A program made the translations under genes and the position numbers. Source: Anaerolineae bacterium (GTDB lineage Bacteria > Chloroflexota > Anaerolineae > Aggregatilineales > Phototrophicaceae). Taken from it: 64,000 bases of DNA. Under the pieces are notes generated by a model, which ran no database searches, was not told the origin of the DNA, and saw nothing but the letters and a program-made list of their open reading frames with translations. The stretch is from assembly GCA_030950085.1 (NCBI GenBank), contig JAUZRW010000042.1:1-64000 (forward strand), given 5' to 3'. Of this stretch, positions 24,662 through 34,277 are shown one piece after another (position 1 is the first letter of the stretch; every line of letters starts with the position of its first letter).

Positions 24662-27409
24662 ATGTCGGAAAACAATTTACAACATGTCATTATCGGGCAA
24701 GCAATCGTTGCTGACCGAGTTACTGAGGCACTATCTGTTCTAGCCTTATCAGATAACCTGAGCGAAGAGAGTGTCGCTGCATTGCAACAAGCTGTGACAC
24801 TGACACCGCTTGCTGCTAACGGACAACGTGAATCACAAACGGTTGCTTTGGCAATGCTGACAAATGGAAAAGTGGTGGGCGATGCTAGTCGAGTGTATGT
24901 GCTGGCGCGCAGTCACTATCAAAAAAATGACCAAACGCAGGCAATTTATCAATATATACGCATCCCTTGTGCTATCTTGGATGATTTGGATGGCGATATT
25001 CAACCGCTACTGCGCCTCATTGATGAGCCAATACAACCCTATGCCGTGACTCATGCCCCACTAGAGCCACTCCCTTTGCCGACTCCGGTAACAAGTTCCC
25101 TTGCTGATGAGGTGACATTACTCAATACAACCTTGAATATGCTTGCTGATGGCGATATACAGCGTTTATTAGCCTTGTTAGGGGCAGCTTTAGATGGCAG
25201 CGTGATTATCTGTGGTTTTCCGAGCGAGAATACGCAGCGACTCATCTTGATACGTGGGTTAGCCTTACTGCTGCCGAAGATTGCACGGTCACATTTAACA
25301 TTTTCCAGCAATGATTCGCTGCTTGATGGACGCTTGCCACGCATTGTATTCAGTGATGTTGAGGGGGTATCAAATACGCGACGTTTTGATTGGAATCATA
25401 GCGACATTGACGCATCTCTGCTTGATAATGCTTATATCGCACATTTACAGAGTCTCTGGAACGATGATATTCAAGCATTTGTAACGGCGATAAAATCCTT
25501 AAGCGCCTTAGCTACTACCATCATGCCCGGATATTTGCTAATGGATGGTTTACAAGCTGTCACAGAACGGCATCAATATGATTTAGCCGTCGTGCAGCGC
25601 GAACCCATTGCAGCCGAAAACATCATGACTATCCTCGATGGCAATACACCGCCACAAGATGCCTTACGAGTGCAATATCTGGAACAGTTGCTACAACGTG
25701 CCTTAGATGACCGCAATACAGAGGCCGCACAGCGCGTTGCTCAAGAGATGGATGCTGACGCTGATTTGGATGCCCATTTAGACAATATGTTGGCAGATGC
25801 TCTCATAACCCAACCGGATGCTGTCTATGTTTTTACCCGTACTCGTTTGGCAGAGGGAAACGATAGTCGATGGCTACAATGGCTTCATGATGCGGCACAG
25901 CAATCACTAGATGTGGCTATCGAAAGTGGCGATGCGGATACGCTCTCTAGCTGGTTGAACCTGATTTCACGTGAACCGAGCCGTTATGAATTAGCCGATA
26001 TTTTGCGTTTAGGTATCCTTGCTGCACGCAAACGCGCCCCTGATAGTCCCAAATTGATACAAGATTTATTAGTCATGTCTGTCAAGCGGCAACCAGACAC
26101 GCTATCAACGCTGCTTCATGACCCACAAGTGATGAGCCTCTTGCCAGAAGAGATGCTTAATGCCATTGAACGCTTTGATAGCAGCGCGATTGACAAGCTC
26201 TTCACCGAATCACGCGAATTGTTTTTGCTGGCAATTAAACGTGCGATTGACGAAGGGGAACTTTGCATCACAAACAGTATTATTCGCAATTTGTGGGATA
26301 TTTATACACAACCGCAGGCTATCACCCTCGCGCCTGATTTCCGCCCATTGGCATTGTTGCGGCGCATTGCAAAAAACACCGATATCTTGGTCAATGGGGC
26401 TTTGGAAACATTGCTCACATTGATTCTCGCTAATAGCCATGATGACCTCTTTTTCGAGATTACACCGCATTTAGCACGACAAGGTGTGCTATCCGGCGTG
26501 ATGGCAAGCAGTCTACAACAGAGTGGGCGTGAATTGCCTGAATTAATCACTATCATTAATCAATTGACAAGCCGTGAAATACTTGAGGCTCAAGATGCCG
26601 TATCAATTTATGCCGACTTATTGACCTACTTCGATTCACCGCAAGCTATGATGCCATTGGTCGAGCAAGTGGCACGGGTTTTGGTGCAGCATCCCGAAAC
26701 AACTGCGTCGATTAATATCATGTGGAAAATCGCAGAGTATTCCGGCGAAATGAAAAGTGAATCGATGATGAGAGTCGCTATGCGGCGCTTGCTTCATGAT
26801 ATCGAGCAGATGGTATCCCAAAATCAAGTGGTGGAGAACATTCAACGGCTGCGGCAGGCTATCATTTGGAGTGCAACAGGACGCACTATGCTGATTCGTT
26901 GGTGGCGACAACATACCCGTAGCTTGGGCTTAGGACAACTCCAGAAACTTGATAAGGCATTAGAGGGCAAACGCCCCCTAGAAGATTTACGCGCTGTCGT
27001 ACAAACCAGTGTCGCACTACGACGAGTCATCGGTCAGCGCACACTGGAAGAATTTGCAAGCGATATTCATGTTACTTTCACGATTTTGCAAGCCCTCTCC
27101 GAAAGTTTTGACCCCGATGGGAAAGTCAATATCCATATTGATAGTGCGACCATGCGCGGTGAGTTAGAGGCACGTGAGGATGAATTACCCACAGAAATGC
27201 GCCAAGTGCTGGCAACCAATCTTAAAGAGTTGGCACAGTTGATTACGACCTTATCAGATAACCGTAGCAAACCCTCTATTATTCGCAGAGATGAGGCGGT
27301 TGAGCGTCAACTTTCGACAGGAGAAGCCCAACCGCATAGTGCGATTGATGTCATGCGTTGGTTATCGGGCTATTTGGTTGGTGTGCAAAAAAATGATGAT
27401 ACAGATTGA
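24662..27409 (+). CDS. Large uncharacterised cytoplasmic protein (possible GAP1-like)
   Basis: A 915-residue protein without signal peptide or membrane segments. The first 130 residues (HVIIGQAIV, then YVLARSHYQKNDQTQAIYQY and LLRLIDEP) recall the N-terminal domain of GTPase-associated protein 1 (GAP1), in which an Arg-x-Tyr/Asp-rich motif precedes a variable lid; residues about 140-300 contain a P-loop-free alpha/beta segment (GSVIICGFPSENTQRLILIR). The remaining 600 residues look like an all-helical solenoid. The GAP1 resemblance is weak and by eye only. AGGAAG lies seven bases before the ATG. The gene is alone and ends one base before the convergent ABC-F gene. Confidence 0.6.
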   Translation: MSENNLQHVIIGQAIVADRVTEALSVLALSDNLSEESVAALQQAVTLTPLAANGQRESQTVALAMLTNGKVVGDASRVYVLARSHYQKNDQTQAIYQYIRIPCAILDDLDGDIQPLLRLIDEPIQPYAVTHAPLEPLPLPTPVTSSLADEVTLLNTTLNMLADGDIQRLLALLGAALDGSVIICGFPSENTQRLILIRGLALLLPKIARSHLTFSSNDSLLDGRLPRIVFSDVEGVSNTRRFDWNHSDIDASLLDNAYIAHLQSLWNDDIQAFVTAIKSLSALATTIMPGYLLMDGLQAVTERHQYDLAVVQREPIAAENIMTILDGNTPPQDALRVQYLEQLLQRALDDRNTEAAQRVAQEMDADADLDAHLDNMLADALITQPDAVYVFTRTRLAEGNDSRWLQWLHDAAQQSLDVAIESGDADTLSSWLNLISREPSRYELADILRLGILAARKRAPDSPKLIQDLLVMSVKRQPDTLSTLLHDPQVMSLLPEEMLNAIERFDSSAIDKLFTESRELFLLAIKRAIDEGELCITNSIIRNLWDIYTQPQAITLAPDFRPLALLRRIAKNTDILVNGALETLLTLILANSHDDLFFEITPHLARQGVLSGVMASSLQQSGRELPELITIINQLTSREILEAQDAVSIYADLLTYFDSPQAMMPLVEQVARVLVQHPETTASINIMWKIAEYSGEMKSESMMRVAMRRLLHDIEQMVSQNQVVENIQRLRQAIIWSATGRTMLIRWWRQHTRSLGLGQLQKLDKALEGKRPLEDLRAVVQTSVALRRVIGQRTLEEFASDIHVTFTILQALSESFDPDGKVNIHIDSATMRGELEAREDELPTEMRQVLATNLKELAQLITTLSDNRSKPSIIRRDEAVERQLSTGEAQPHSAIDVMRWLSGYLVGVQKNDDTD

Positions 27410-29407
27410 TTATGAAACTTTTGTAGCGACATCTTCCCACTCTACCATCAATTCTGATAAGCGCGTTTGTTGTTCTTTGTACTGCTTACTGAGTATCGCT
27501 ATCGTCTCGCCATTGCCGGATGCGCTGGCATGAGTGAGCAATGTTTCCAGTTCAGCAATTTCACCTTCTAGCGATGTAATTTGGGCTTCTAACTTCGCTA
27601 CAATTTTGGGGTCAACACTCGGTTTTTTGGGGTCTGCTTTGCTTTTTGTCCTCACAGATTCTTCAGCCTCTGCCCGTTCTAAGGCTAAGGTTTGCAGATA
27701 GTCTTGATATGTGCCTTTGAAAACGTGCAAGTGTTCATCGTGCAAATCCCATATCTGAGTCGCCAGCCTATCCACCAGATAGCGGTCATGGCTCACCAGC
27801 AAAATTGTCCCGTTGAAATTTTCCAAGACATTTTCCAAGACTTCTTGTGCTGGAATATCAAGGTGATTCGTCGGTTCGTCCAATAGCAAGAAGTTCGCGC
27901 CTTTCAGTGCCAAGATTGCGAGTGCCAAGCGCCCACGTTCGCCGCCGGAAAGAGCATTCACGGGCTTAAAGACATCATCACCACTGAAAAGATAGGGACC
28001 CAGATATTGTCGCCCTTCACTGATTTTCATATGCTTTTTATGGCGAATCAATTCTTCAACGACAGTGTTGCTATGGTCAAGTTCATCATGTGCCTGTGCA
28101 AAATAGCCAATTTGCAGATTCGCACCGAAATTGATATGTCCCTTAAGTGGTTTCATTTCTGCACGCAAGGTTTTGAGCAGCGTCGTTTTGCCTGTCCCGT
28201 TAGCGCCAATCAGTGCCGCAATATCGCCGCGATTCAAGTCCAAATCGTCCGATGTAAATAATGGTTCATTACGCTCATAGCCAATCGACAAATTGCGCCC
28301 ACGCAGCACAATATCACCACTGCGGTCTTCGGCATTGAGGCGTAATTTCATATTTTTCAGACGCTTAATTGGGCTTTTGAGAGCCTTCATATCGGCTCTT
28401 AATTCGCGCATCGTTTGTGGCGTGCGTTTGCGTTCAAATTTTTGCGTATATTGCGCCCATCCATGACGTTTGATATAGCGCAAAGCCTCAATACCGTGAT
28501 GGCCAACCGCTTCCACTTCACGGGTTATGCGGCGGAAACGTCCCATCGCATTGGGGTCTGCTAGGCTATATTTTTCGATAAACTTATATTCGCTCTGGAA
28601 GCGTTCCATCATCGCATCCCATTCCATCTGAGTGCGTTTACGCCGTTCACCACGTTGCTTGAGATAAGCAGTGTAATTGCCGCGAAATTCGTCTAATTGC
28701 GAACTTGTCATTTCCCAGATGCGATTAACCACTCTATCGAGGAAGTAGCGGTCATGGCTGACGATGAGCAGTGCGCCCTTCCATGTGTGTAGTGCGCCTT
28801 CTAGCCAGCGAATCGCCTCAATATCAAGATGATTCGTCGGTTCATCGAGAATCAATAAATCGGGTGATTCGAGGAGTAATTTTGCGAGTAATGCGCGAGT
28901 TTTCTGTCCACCACTGAGAATCGACAATCCCTTGTCCCAATCGTCTTTCTCAAAGCCCAAACCTTGTAGTGTGCGTTCGATGCGTCTATCGTAATCATAG
29001 AGACCATAAAGTTCGGCTTTTTCTTGCAACTCGCCATAATGTTGATATTCGTCATCCGTCGCGGTGCTATCTGCCATTTTGTTTTCAATGATGTGCATGG
29101 TAGCCTGCATTTTGAAAACACGGTCAAAGATAGTCAGCATTTCTTTGTAGAGGGTATTGCCTGTATCCGCAAAAGCTAAAACAGCTTCTTGGCGTAGATA
29201 GCCGATTTTCGCGCCGCGCATCAGGTTAACACTGCCACTGTAGGCATCCATCAAGCCGGCGAGGGTTTGTAGCAGCGTTGTTTTGCCAATACCGTTGGGT
29301 CCAACGAGTCCGATTTTGCTATCTTGTTCGATGCGTGCGTTTAAGTTCATAAAGACATCAAAGCCGCCATAGGCTTGGCTCAGATTGTCGATGGTCATGA
29401 TGCTCAT
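27410..29407 (-). CDS. ABC-F family ATPase
   Basis: A 665-residue soluble ATPase with two ABC domains and no membrane segments, characteristic of ABC-F proteins that act on ribosomes (translation rescue, antibiotic resistance or translational control). Walker A motifs GPNGIGKTT and GANGTGKTT, signatures LSGGQKTR and LSGGERGR, and Walker B LLILDEPTNHLD and LLLDEPTNHLD are intact. The inter-domain linker (about residues 240-330) is long and charged as in the family, and a C-terminal coiled coil (about 590-655) is like that of Uup. Start ATG at 29407 has GGAG eight bases upstream. Confidence 0.92.
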   Translation of the reverse strand: MSIMTIDNLSQAYGGFDVFMNLNARIEQDSKIGLVGPNGIGKTTLLQTLAGLMDAYSGSVNLMRGAKIGYLRQEAVLAFADTGNTLYKEMLTIFDRVFKMQATMHIIENKMADSTATDDEYQHYGELQEKAELYGLYDYDRRIERTLQGLGFEKDDWDKGLSILSGGQKTRALLAKLLLESPDLLILDEPTNHLDIEAIRWLEGALHTWKGALLIVSHDRYFLDRVVNRIWEMTSSQLDEFRGNYTAYLKQRGERRKRTQMEWDAMMERFQSEYKFIEKYSLADPNAMGRFRRITREVEAVGHHGIEALRYIKRHGWAQYTQKFERKRTPQTMRELRADMKALKSPIKRLKNMKLRLNAEDRSGDIVLRGRNLSIGYERNEPLFTSDDLDLNRGDIAALIGANGTGKTTLLKTLRAEMKPLKGHINFGANLQIGYFAQAHDELDHSNTVVEELIRHKKHMKISEGRQYLGPYLFSGDDVFKPVNALSGGERGRLALAILALKGANFLLLDEPTNHLDIPAQEVLENVLENFNGTILLVSHDRYLVDRLATQIWDLHDEHLHVFKGTYQDYLQTLALERAEAEESVRTKSKADPKKPSVDPKIVAKLEAQITSLEGEIAELETLLTHASASGNGETIAILSKQYKEQQTRLSELMVEWEDVATKVS

Positions 29408-29590
29408 TGTTATTGCTCCGTTGCGTGATAAAACGATTGTGGTTGTTGGTGATTGGAAATTGATTGATAGTCATCAGTTCTCGATTCTTGCTGATACCTT
29501 CTTGTTGTGTTAGCACATTGATTTGTCCTTTGATTTTTAGTTGTCAGTTTACAGTTTTTAGCTGTCAGAGAGTCAGCCTGTGTCGTTTTC

Positions 29591-29760
29591 CTGTAGGGGC
29601 GTGATGTATCGCGCCCGAAATGTGTCAGAAAAGACTACAACAATAGATTACTTTACGGTGTGCCTCTGCATCTCTGATTCTCAGTTTCTCTGTGTTACGC
29701 TTTTTTCTAAACAATTATCGGCCTCTGCATCTCGGATACTCTGCATTACGCTTTTTCCAA
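29591..29760. repeat. Repeat cluster: TAGGGGCG palindrome and two diverged GTAACGC units
   Basis: TGTAGGGGCGTGATGTATCG CGCCC (29592-29616) is a palindrome of the dispersed family. It is followed by GCCTCTGCATCTCTGATTCT CAG...CTGTGTTACGCTTTTTTCT (to 29711) and a shorter repeat of the same unit (29722-29758, CATTACGCTTTTTCC). They fill most of the 383-base gap 29408-29790, whose first part also has a diverged CAGTTTACAG repeat. Confidence 0.55.
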
Positions 29761-29790
29761 AATATAGCGTACCATACTATTTACTAGATG

Positions 29791-30402
29791 TTACACAGTT
29801 ACAGATAATTGCTCACCCGCTTCAATACGAAAATTGAGGCGATTCTGCATTGGTGCGAGTGGGCATGTCCACAGGGCATTGTAATAACACGATGGATGAT
29901 ACGCATAATTAAAATCCAGCACTAGTGCCGCGCCCTCACTGCCCAAATCAGCCCCTTTAATGGTGTCATAGAGATAACGTCCACCGCCATAAGAGGTATC
30001 GCTATTCGTTGTATCACGGAAAGGGATAAAAATACCGCCGCCGTAAGTCGCTATCCAGAATACACCTAATGACCCTTTCCCAAGTGGCAGTTCAAAGTCA
30101 ACTTGTCCGATTTGCCGCATTTTGATAGCGCCATCATGTCCGCCATCAAGGGCAAATTCAACTGGCTCGATATCTTGATTAACTGTGGCAAGCACTCGAT
30201 ACGCCGCATTGTAATCGTAGTAATTCAAACCCTTAAACATTGCTTTTTGTTGAGCATCTAAAGCCGATTGTGAATGACTCGCAAATAAATCATCACGGCT
30301 GGCACGGAACAAAGCAAAAGAATCCGCCACCGATGTGCCTGTTTCCCGAATGTGATTGTACATGGCAAAGACACGCCGCCGATAATCGAGTAAATCTAGC
30401 AT
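29791..30402 (-). CDS. DUF1684 family protein
   Basis: A 203-residue protein of the DUF1684 family. Family hallmarks are PFRDTTNSDTSYGGGRYL, LDFNYAYHPSCYYNALWTC PLAP and the closing RIEAGEQLSV. Function is not known; the fold is a cupin-like beta barrel in related structures. No signal peptide. AGGGG precedes the ATG. It is divergent from the rhomboid gene. Confidence 0.85.
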   Translation of the reverse strand: MLDLLDYRRRVFAMYNHIRETGTSVADSFALFRASRDDLFASHSQSALDAQQKAMFKGLNYYDYNAAYRVLATVNQDIEPVEFALDGGHDGAIKMRQIGQVDFELPLGKGSLGVFWIATYGGGIFIPFRDTTNSDTSYGGGRYLYDTIKGADLGSEGAALVLDFNYAYHPSCYYNALWTCPLAPMQNRLNFRIEAGEQLSVTV

Positions 30403-30494
30403 GATAAGCCCCTATCCTCTACAATTCCTGTGTAATTCCTATACAATATGCTGTACACTGAAAATCGACAACACATTGTTTGAAAGCATTTTCT

Positions 30495-31358
30495 ATGTCA
30501 GACCAAGAATCGCAACCCACGCCTGAAAACGACACAAAACGTCAAGGTCATCCTCTCACTGATATCGCAGAGCAAGCGCGGCAACAGCCTCAAAAAAAGG
30601 TCAAACAAACCGTTAATCTGCGCTTTCCTGAAACAGTTACCAAACCACGACTGACCTATATTCTGATAGGCATCAATATTTTCATCTGGTCGCTGCAATT
30701 TTTCGTGCCACGAGAGATTGTTGTCGCCTTATTCAATGGGGCATTTTTGGATGTCGATGCAGTGCTGAATCAACGCCAGATTTATCGTCTCTTTACGGCG
30801 ATGTTCTTGCACATTGAAATTTATCATATCTTGTTCAATTCGATGGCACTCTACTATATTGGGCAACATGTGGAACGCTTTTTTGGTCGTAGACGCTTTA
30901 TCATCATCTATTTGCTGGGTGGACTTGCTGGCAGCATTCTATCGCTCTATGTCGGGGCGAATGGTCTAGGAGCATCGGGCGCGGTGATGGCAATTTGGGG
31001 TGCTGAGGTCGTGTTCTGGTATCAACATCGACAAATGTTTGGCGCGATGGCTACCAAACGTCTACGCATGACAGCGATTATCATTATCTTTAATTTTGTC
31101 GTCGGTTTTGCGGCTAACGCTCAAGGGACAGCCAACATCGGTAATTTTGCCCATCTTGGTGGACTCATCGGTGGGTCAATATTGGCATGGCTCATCGGAC
31201 CCCGTTTCTTTGCGATGCGTGTTAAAGACCCCAAGCCACAACAAGTCCCGATTCGTATCGTGCAAGCTAATCCATTGGTACTACGAGTGCGCGAGATTCT
31301 ATTCTATGGTGCTGGATTAGCGGCGATGTTATTGCTTGCCATCGTGTTCGGCACGTAA
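30495..31358 (+). CDS. Rhomboid-family intramembrane serine protease
   Basis: A 287-residue membrane protease that cleaves transmembrane substrates. A polar cytoplasmic N-terminus (about 45 residues) is followed by six or seven membrane helices. The catalytic dyad is visible: serine in GASGAVMAIWG and histidine in NFAHLGGLIGG, together with HILFNSMALYYIG that supports the oxyanion site. I choose the ATG at 30495 over an in-frame TTG at 30480. The 3' end overlaps the convergent DUF2304 gene by 30 bases. Confidence 0.9.
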   Translation: MSDQESQPTPENDTKRQGHPLTDIAEQARQQPQKKVKQTVNLRFPETVTKPRLTYILIGINIFIWSLQFFVPREIVVALFNGAFLDVDAVLNQRQIYRLFTAMFLHIEIYHILFNSMALYYIGQHVERFFGRRRFIIIYLLGGLAGSILSLYVGANGLGASGAVMAIWGAEVVFWYQHRQMFGAMATKRLRMTAIIIIFNFVVGFAANAQGTANIGNFAHLGGLIGGSILAWLIGPRFFAMRVKDPKPQQVPIRIVQANPLVLRVREILFYGAGLAAMLLLAIVFGT

Positions 31359-31691
31359 GGTCTCGATATCATGGCGCAAGAGAGCGACTTCTTGGGCAAT
31401 CTCTTTGTTCTCTTGCGTCAGGCGCGTAATCACTGTCGAGAAGTAGAGCAGCAAAATGAGAAGAAACAGAGCCGCCATCAAAAAGAGTAAATTCGGCGGA
31501 TACACAATCCCCACTCGTGCCGATAGTACGTGCAATAAATCGCGCCATGCACTCACAATCAACATCACAAATGCTGTACCGAGCCACAAGAGCGAATACT
31601 CCTCGCGCAATTGCCGCCGCCGCACCAATTCCAACACCAATATTAAGGCGGCTATTGAGGCACTTATGGCAAATATCACTGACCGTTCCAT
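31329..31691 (-). CDS. DUF2304 membrane protein
   Basis: A 120-residue DUF2304 protein with three hydrophobic helices (about 5-25, 33-52, 68-92) and a C-terminal coiled coil (RLTQENKEIAQEVALLRHDI). Family members usually sit next to dolichol-phosphate-mannose-synthase-like glycosyltransferases, but none is adjacent here. Convergent overlap with the rhomboid gene means that the two transcripts are antisense to each other over 30 bases. Confidence 0.8.
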   Translation of the reverse strand: MERSVIFAISASIAALILVLELVRRRQLREEYSLLWLGTAFVMLIVSAWRDLLHVLSARVGIVYPPNLLFLMAALFLLILLLYFSTVITRLTQENKEIAQEVALLRHDIETLRAEHDGKQ

Positions 31692-31736
31692 CGTTCAAAC
31701 CCCTTGTTTAACAATTTGTGTTCTTACTTGTTAATG

Positions 31737-31855
31737 TCGAGTCCTAAAAGTCTTTAGAAAAAGCGTAACGCAAAGCTGCAAAGGGTGAAAGGCGCAAAGA
31801 AAAGATTTGAACTTGACTCTCTGTGTCCTCCGTGTTCTCTGTGGTTCATTTTTAG
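31737..31855 (+). repeat. Dispersed GTAACGCAAAG/TTTGTGGTTCA repeat, full copy
   Basis: GAGTCCTAAAAGTCTTTAGA is followed by AAAAGCGTAACGCAAAGCTG with GTGAAAGGCGCAAAGAAAAG and by CTGTGTCCTCCGTGTTCTCT GTGGTTCATTTTT. This is the clearest full copy in the window and shows the extra GAGTCC-AAAAG-TTTAGAA border also seen near 24497. Confidence 0.65.
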
Positions 31856-31891
31856 TGCCTCTCAGTTCATTTTTGCAGATTCGCATCCGCA

Positions 31892-32737
31892 TCATAGCAG
31901 TTTCTTGATGAAATAGCTGCTATGCCCCAACGGACGATTATTCAGTGTGCCATAGACTTCAAATCCGAGCGATTGGTAAAATGATAAGGATTGGAAATCA
32001 GCCGTATCAGTTTTGATGCCGATAGTGCCGCGCTGCTTACATTCTTCAAATAGCATCTGCATTGCCTCTTTGCCGAATCCCTGACTACGCACGGCATCGC
32101 TCATCCACAAAAAGCGTAAATCAAACCAATCCCAATAAAAATACCCCCATAAACCGCCATGCAGCAATCCGACAGCATCACGCAAAAATACGGCATACCG
32201 CGACATATTCAGTGGTACATGCAAGGCGATATCATCTATCAAGGCTTGATTTAGAAAGTTGAAATCAGCAGGGTTAGGTGGTGACTGAATCTCTAATTCG
32301 GTAGCAGTAGGCGCGAGATTATCTTTCCATAGGTAGTACATTGTATTGGCAAGTGGGTGTTCTGGTATTTCGCCAAACACTTGATAGCCTAATTTCTCGT
32401 AGAGGGGTTTTGCCTGAAAAGTCGTTGTGGCGAGATATGCCCGTTGGATACCCTGACGCGCCGCATAGCCTTCAATGGCTTGCATAATACGAGTCGCATG
32501 ACCAAGACCGCGTGCGCTATCTTTGACCCATACTGTATCAATAAACAGATAGCCCCAATCAAATTCGCCAATCGCACCCCCCATAATCTGACCCGAATCA
32601 TCACGTACAAGCACCAACACCTCATCATCGGACAGTTGCAACAATGACGAGACTTTTGCCACATTAAAAGCACTCAGCCCATCACGAATCACTTGCATAT
32701 CGGCTTGCGATGGGCTTATAGTCGCTTCTAATTTCAT
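31892..32737 (-). CDS. Tandem GNAT acetyltransferase
   Basis: A 281-residue protein with two GNAT folds. The first (residues about 1-140) has DTVWVKDSARGLGHATRIMQ as the acetyl-CoA-binding motif A; the second (about 150-281) has LWMSDAVRSQGFGKEAMQ. Both end with the FYQSLGFEVYG or LYEKLGYQVFG motif. Substrate unknown. The ATG at 32737 overlaps the TGA of the methionine aminopeptidase gene by one base (TGATG), which suggests translational coupling and could link it with N-terminal processing. Confidence 0.82.
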   Translation of the reverse strand: MKLEATISPSQADMQVIRDGLSAFNVAKVSSLLQLSDDEVLVLVRDDSGQIMGGAIGEFDWGYLFIDTVWVKDSARGLGHATRIMQAIEGYAARQGIQRAYLATTTFQAKPLYEKLGYQVFGEIPEHPLANTMYYLWKDNLAPTATELEIQSPPNPADFNFLNQALIDDIALHVPLNMSRYAVFLRDAVGLLHGGLWGYFYWDWFDLRFLWMSDAVRSQGFGKEAMQMLFEECKQRGTIGIKTDTADFQSLSFYQSLGFEVYGTLNNRPLGHSSYFIKKLL

Positions 32738-33492
32738 CAATGCCCACCCTCAACTTTGGTAATCAGAATCGGATTATCGCCTGCAATAATCACGGTATGC
32801 TCGTATTGTGCCGAGATACTCTTATCAGGTGTACGGAGTGTCCAGCCATCGAGGTCTGTGACGATATGCCCCCGTCCAAGATTTAAGAACGGTTCAATCG
32901 TAATCACCAGCCCTTCTTTAAGGCGCATCCTAGCGCGAGGATTAAAGTGATTCGGGACATTTGGCTTTTCGTGGATATGTCGCCCGACACCATGTCCACC
33001 GAGTTGACGAATGAGACGATAACCGCCTTTTTTGGCAACCGCTTGCACAGCCTTGCCAATTGCATTCAGGGGTTTATCGGTGCGTGCTTGTTGAATACCA
33101 GCATACAAAGCCTCTTTGGTAAAATCGCAGAGCCGCGCATATTGTGGTTCTATAGGTGGCACAAGCATACTAGCGCCTGTATCGCCCCAATAGCCTTCTA
33201 AAACAGCCGAGACATCAATATTCACAACATCGCCAGATTGGATGACACGCTTGCCGGGAATACCGTGTGCCGCTTCATCATTGATGCTGATGCACGTCCA
33301 ACCGGGATAATTATACGCTGTAATCGGTGCAGAAGTCGCATTATGCTTTTTCAGAAATTCAGCACCGATATTATCAAGTTGCTTGGTTGTCATACCGGGT
33401 TCGACATGCGCCAACATATGTTGCAATGTCAAACCGCAAATCTGCCCAATTCGCATTAATCCGTCAAGGTCTTTATTGTTGCGAACAATCAT
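32737..33492 (-). CDS. map: Type I methionine aminopeptidase
   Basis: A 251-residue type I methionine aminopeptidase that removes the initiator Met from nascent proteins. The five metal ligands are visible: Asp in NIDVSAVLEGYWGD (two), His in GGHGVGRHIHE, Glu in ITIEPFLNLG and Glu in QYEHTVII. The length is standard and no N-terminal extension is present. First gene of a two-gene unit with the tandem GNAT. Confidence 0.93.
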   Translation of the reverse strand: MIVRNNKDLDGLMRIGQICGLTLQHMLAHVEPGMTTKQLDNIGAEFLKKHNATSAPITAYNYPGWTCISINDEAAHGIPGKRVIQSGDVVNIDVSAVLEGYWGDTGASMLVPPIEPQYARLCDFTKEALYAGIQQARTDKPLNAIGKAVQAVAKKGGYRLIRQLGGHGVGRHIHEKPNVPNHFNPRARMRLKEGLVITIEPFLNLGRGHIVTDLDGWTLRTPDKSISAQYEHTVIIAGDNPILITKVEGGH

Positions 33493-33563
33493 GAGTCGTC
33501 CTTAATGTGTGGATTAGAATGCGACCTATTATAGCGAAAGAATGACTCTGCGCGAGGGAACTT

Positions 33564-34277
33564 TCAAGAAACATCTTTCCGTAAGATGCTATAAACATTC
33601 ATGCGATTGTCTGACCCATCTGCCCGATAGCTTGTCACTTCGCTTAAGCCCGTCGCCGCAATCAGGGCTGTATGTTCGGCATCATCGACATAATGACAAT
33701 AGCGCAAGGCACGTTCGCCGCGCCGCCAATCCAACAAATAATCGCCCTGCTCAACCGCAATATCATCAGACCAATTGACCAAACGCGCCCGAAAACGTTC
33801 GTATTCGTAAAAGCGCCAACTCGCAAAACAGAGGATGCCATTGGGTGCGACACGTTGCGCGAGTTGCTGCATAAAATCACGTCGTTTTTCTGTCCCCGGC
33901 ACATGATGGATGACTCCAAATAAGACCAGTAAGTCAAACGTGCCATCAGGGAGTGCTTGTGAGATGATATCCTGCTGTATGAGGGTGAGTGTCAATTGTG
34001 GTTTATCCGCAAGCGAGATTTTAGCAGCTTCAAGCAAAGCAGCATTGTTATCAATCCCGTGATAGCTGATATTTTCGCTGAATGACTCGGCGAGGAATAA
34101 CCCAAAGCGTCCATTGCCGCAACCCACATCTAAAACAGACAGTGGCGCTGTCAAATACTCACGCAGTGTCAGCCACCCCTGCCATGCCCTAACGCGAGTC
34201 TGGTCAAATTCTGTGGCTGTCGTCTGATAAAATTCACGATTGATGGCATTAAGCTGACGAATTGTAGACTCATCCAT
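33564..34277 (-). CDS. SAM-dependent methyltransferase
   Basis: A 237-residue class I methyltransferase. SAM-binding motif I is LDVGCGNGRFGLF, with acidic motif II YHGIDNNAALLE and post-I LIQQDI; the IHHVPGTEKRRDFMQQLAQ region resembles those of tRNA/small-molecule methyltransferases (UbiE/TrmN6-like). An insertion YEYERFRARLVNWSD is likely substrate-specific. The start ATG overlaps the stop of the TrpC-like gene by eight bases (ATGGATGA), so the two are coupled. Confidence 0.85.
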   Translation of the reverse strand: MDESTIRQLNAINREFYQTTATEFDQTRVRAWQGWLTLREYLTAPLSVLDVGCGNGRFGLFLAESFSENISYHGIDNNAALLEAAKISLADKPQLTLTLIQQDIISQALPDGTFDLLVLFGVIHHVPGTEKRRDFMQQLAQRVAPNGILCFASWRFYEYERFRARLVNWSDDIAVEQGDYLLDWRRGERALRYCHYVDDAEHTALIAATGLSEVTSYRADGSDNRMNVYSILRKDVS

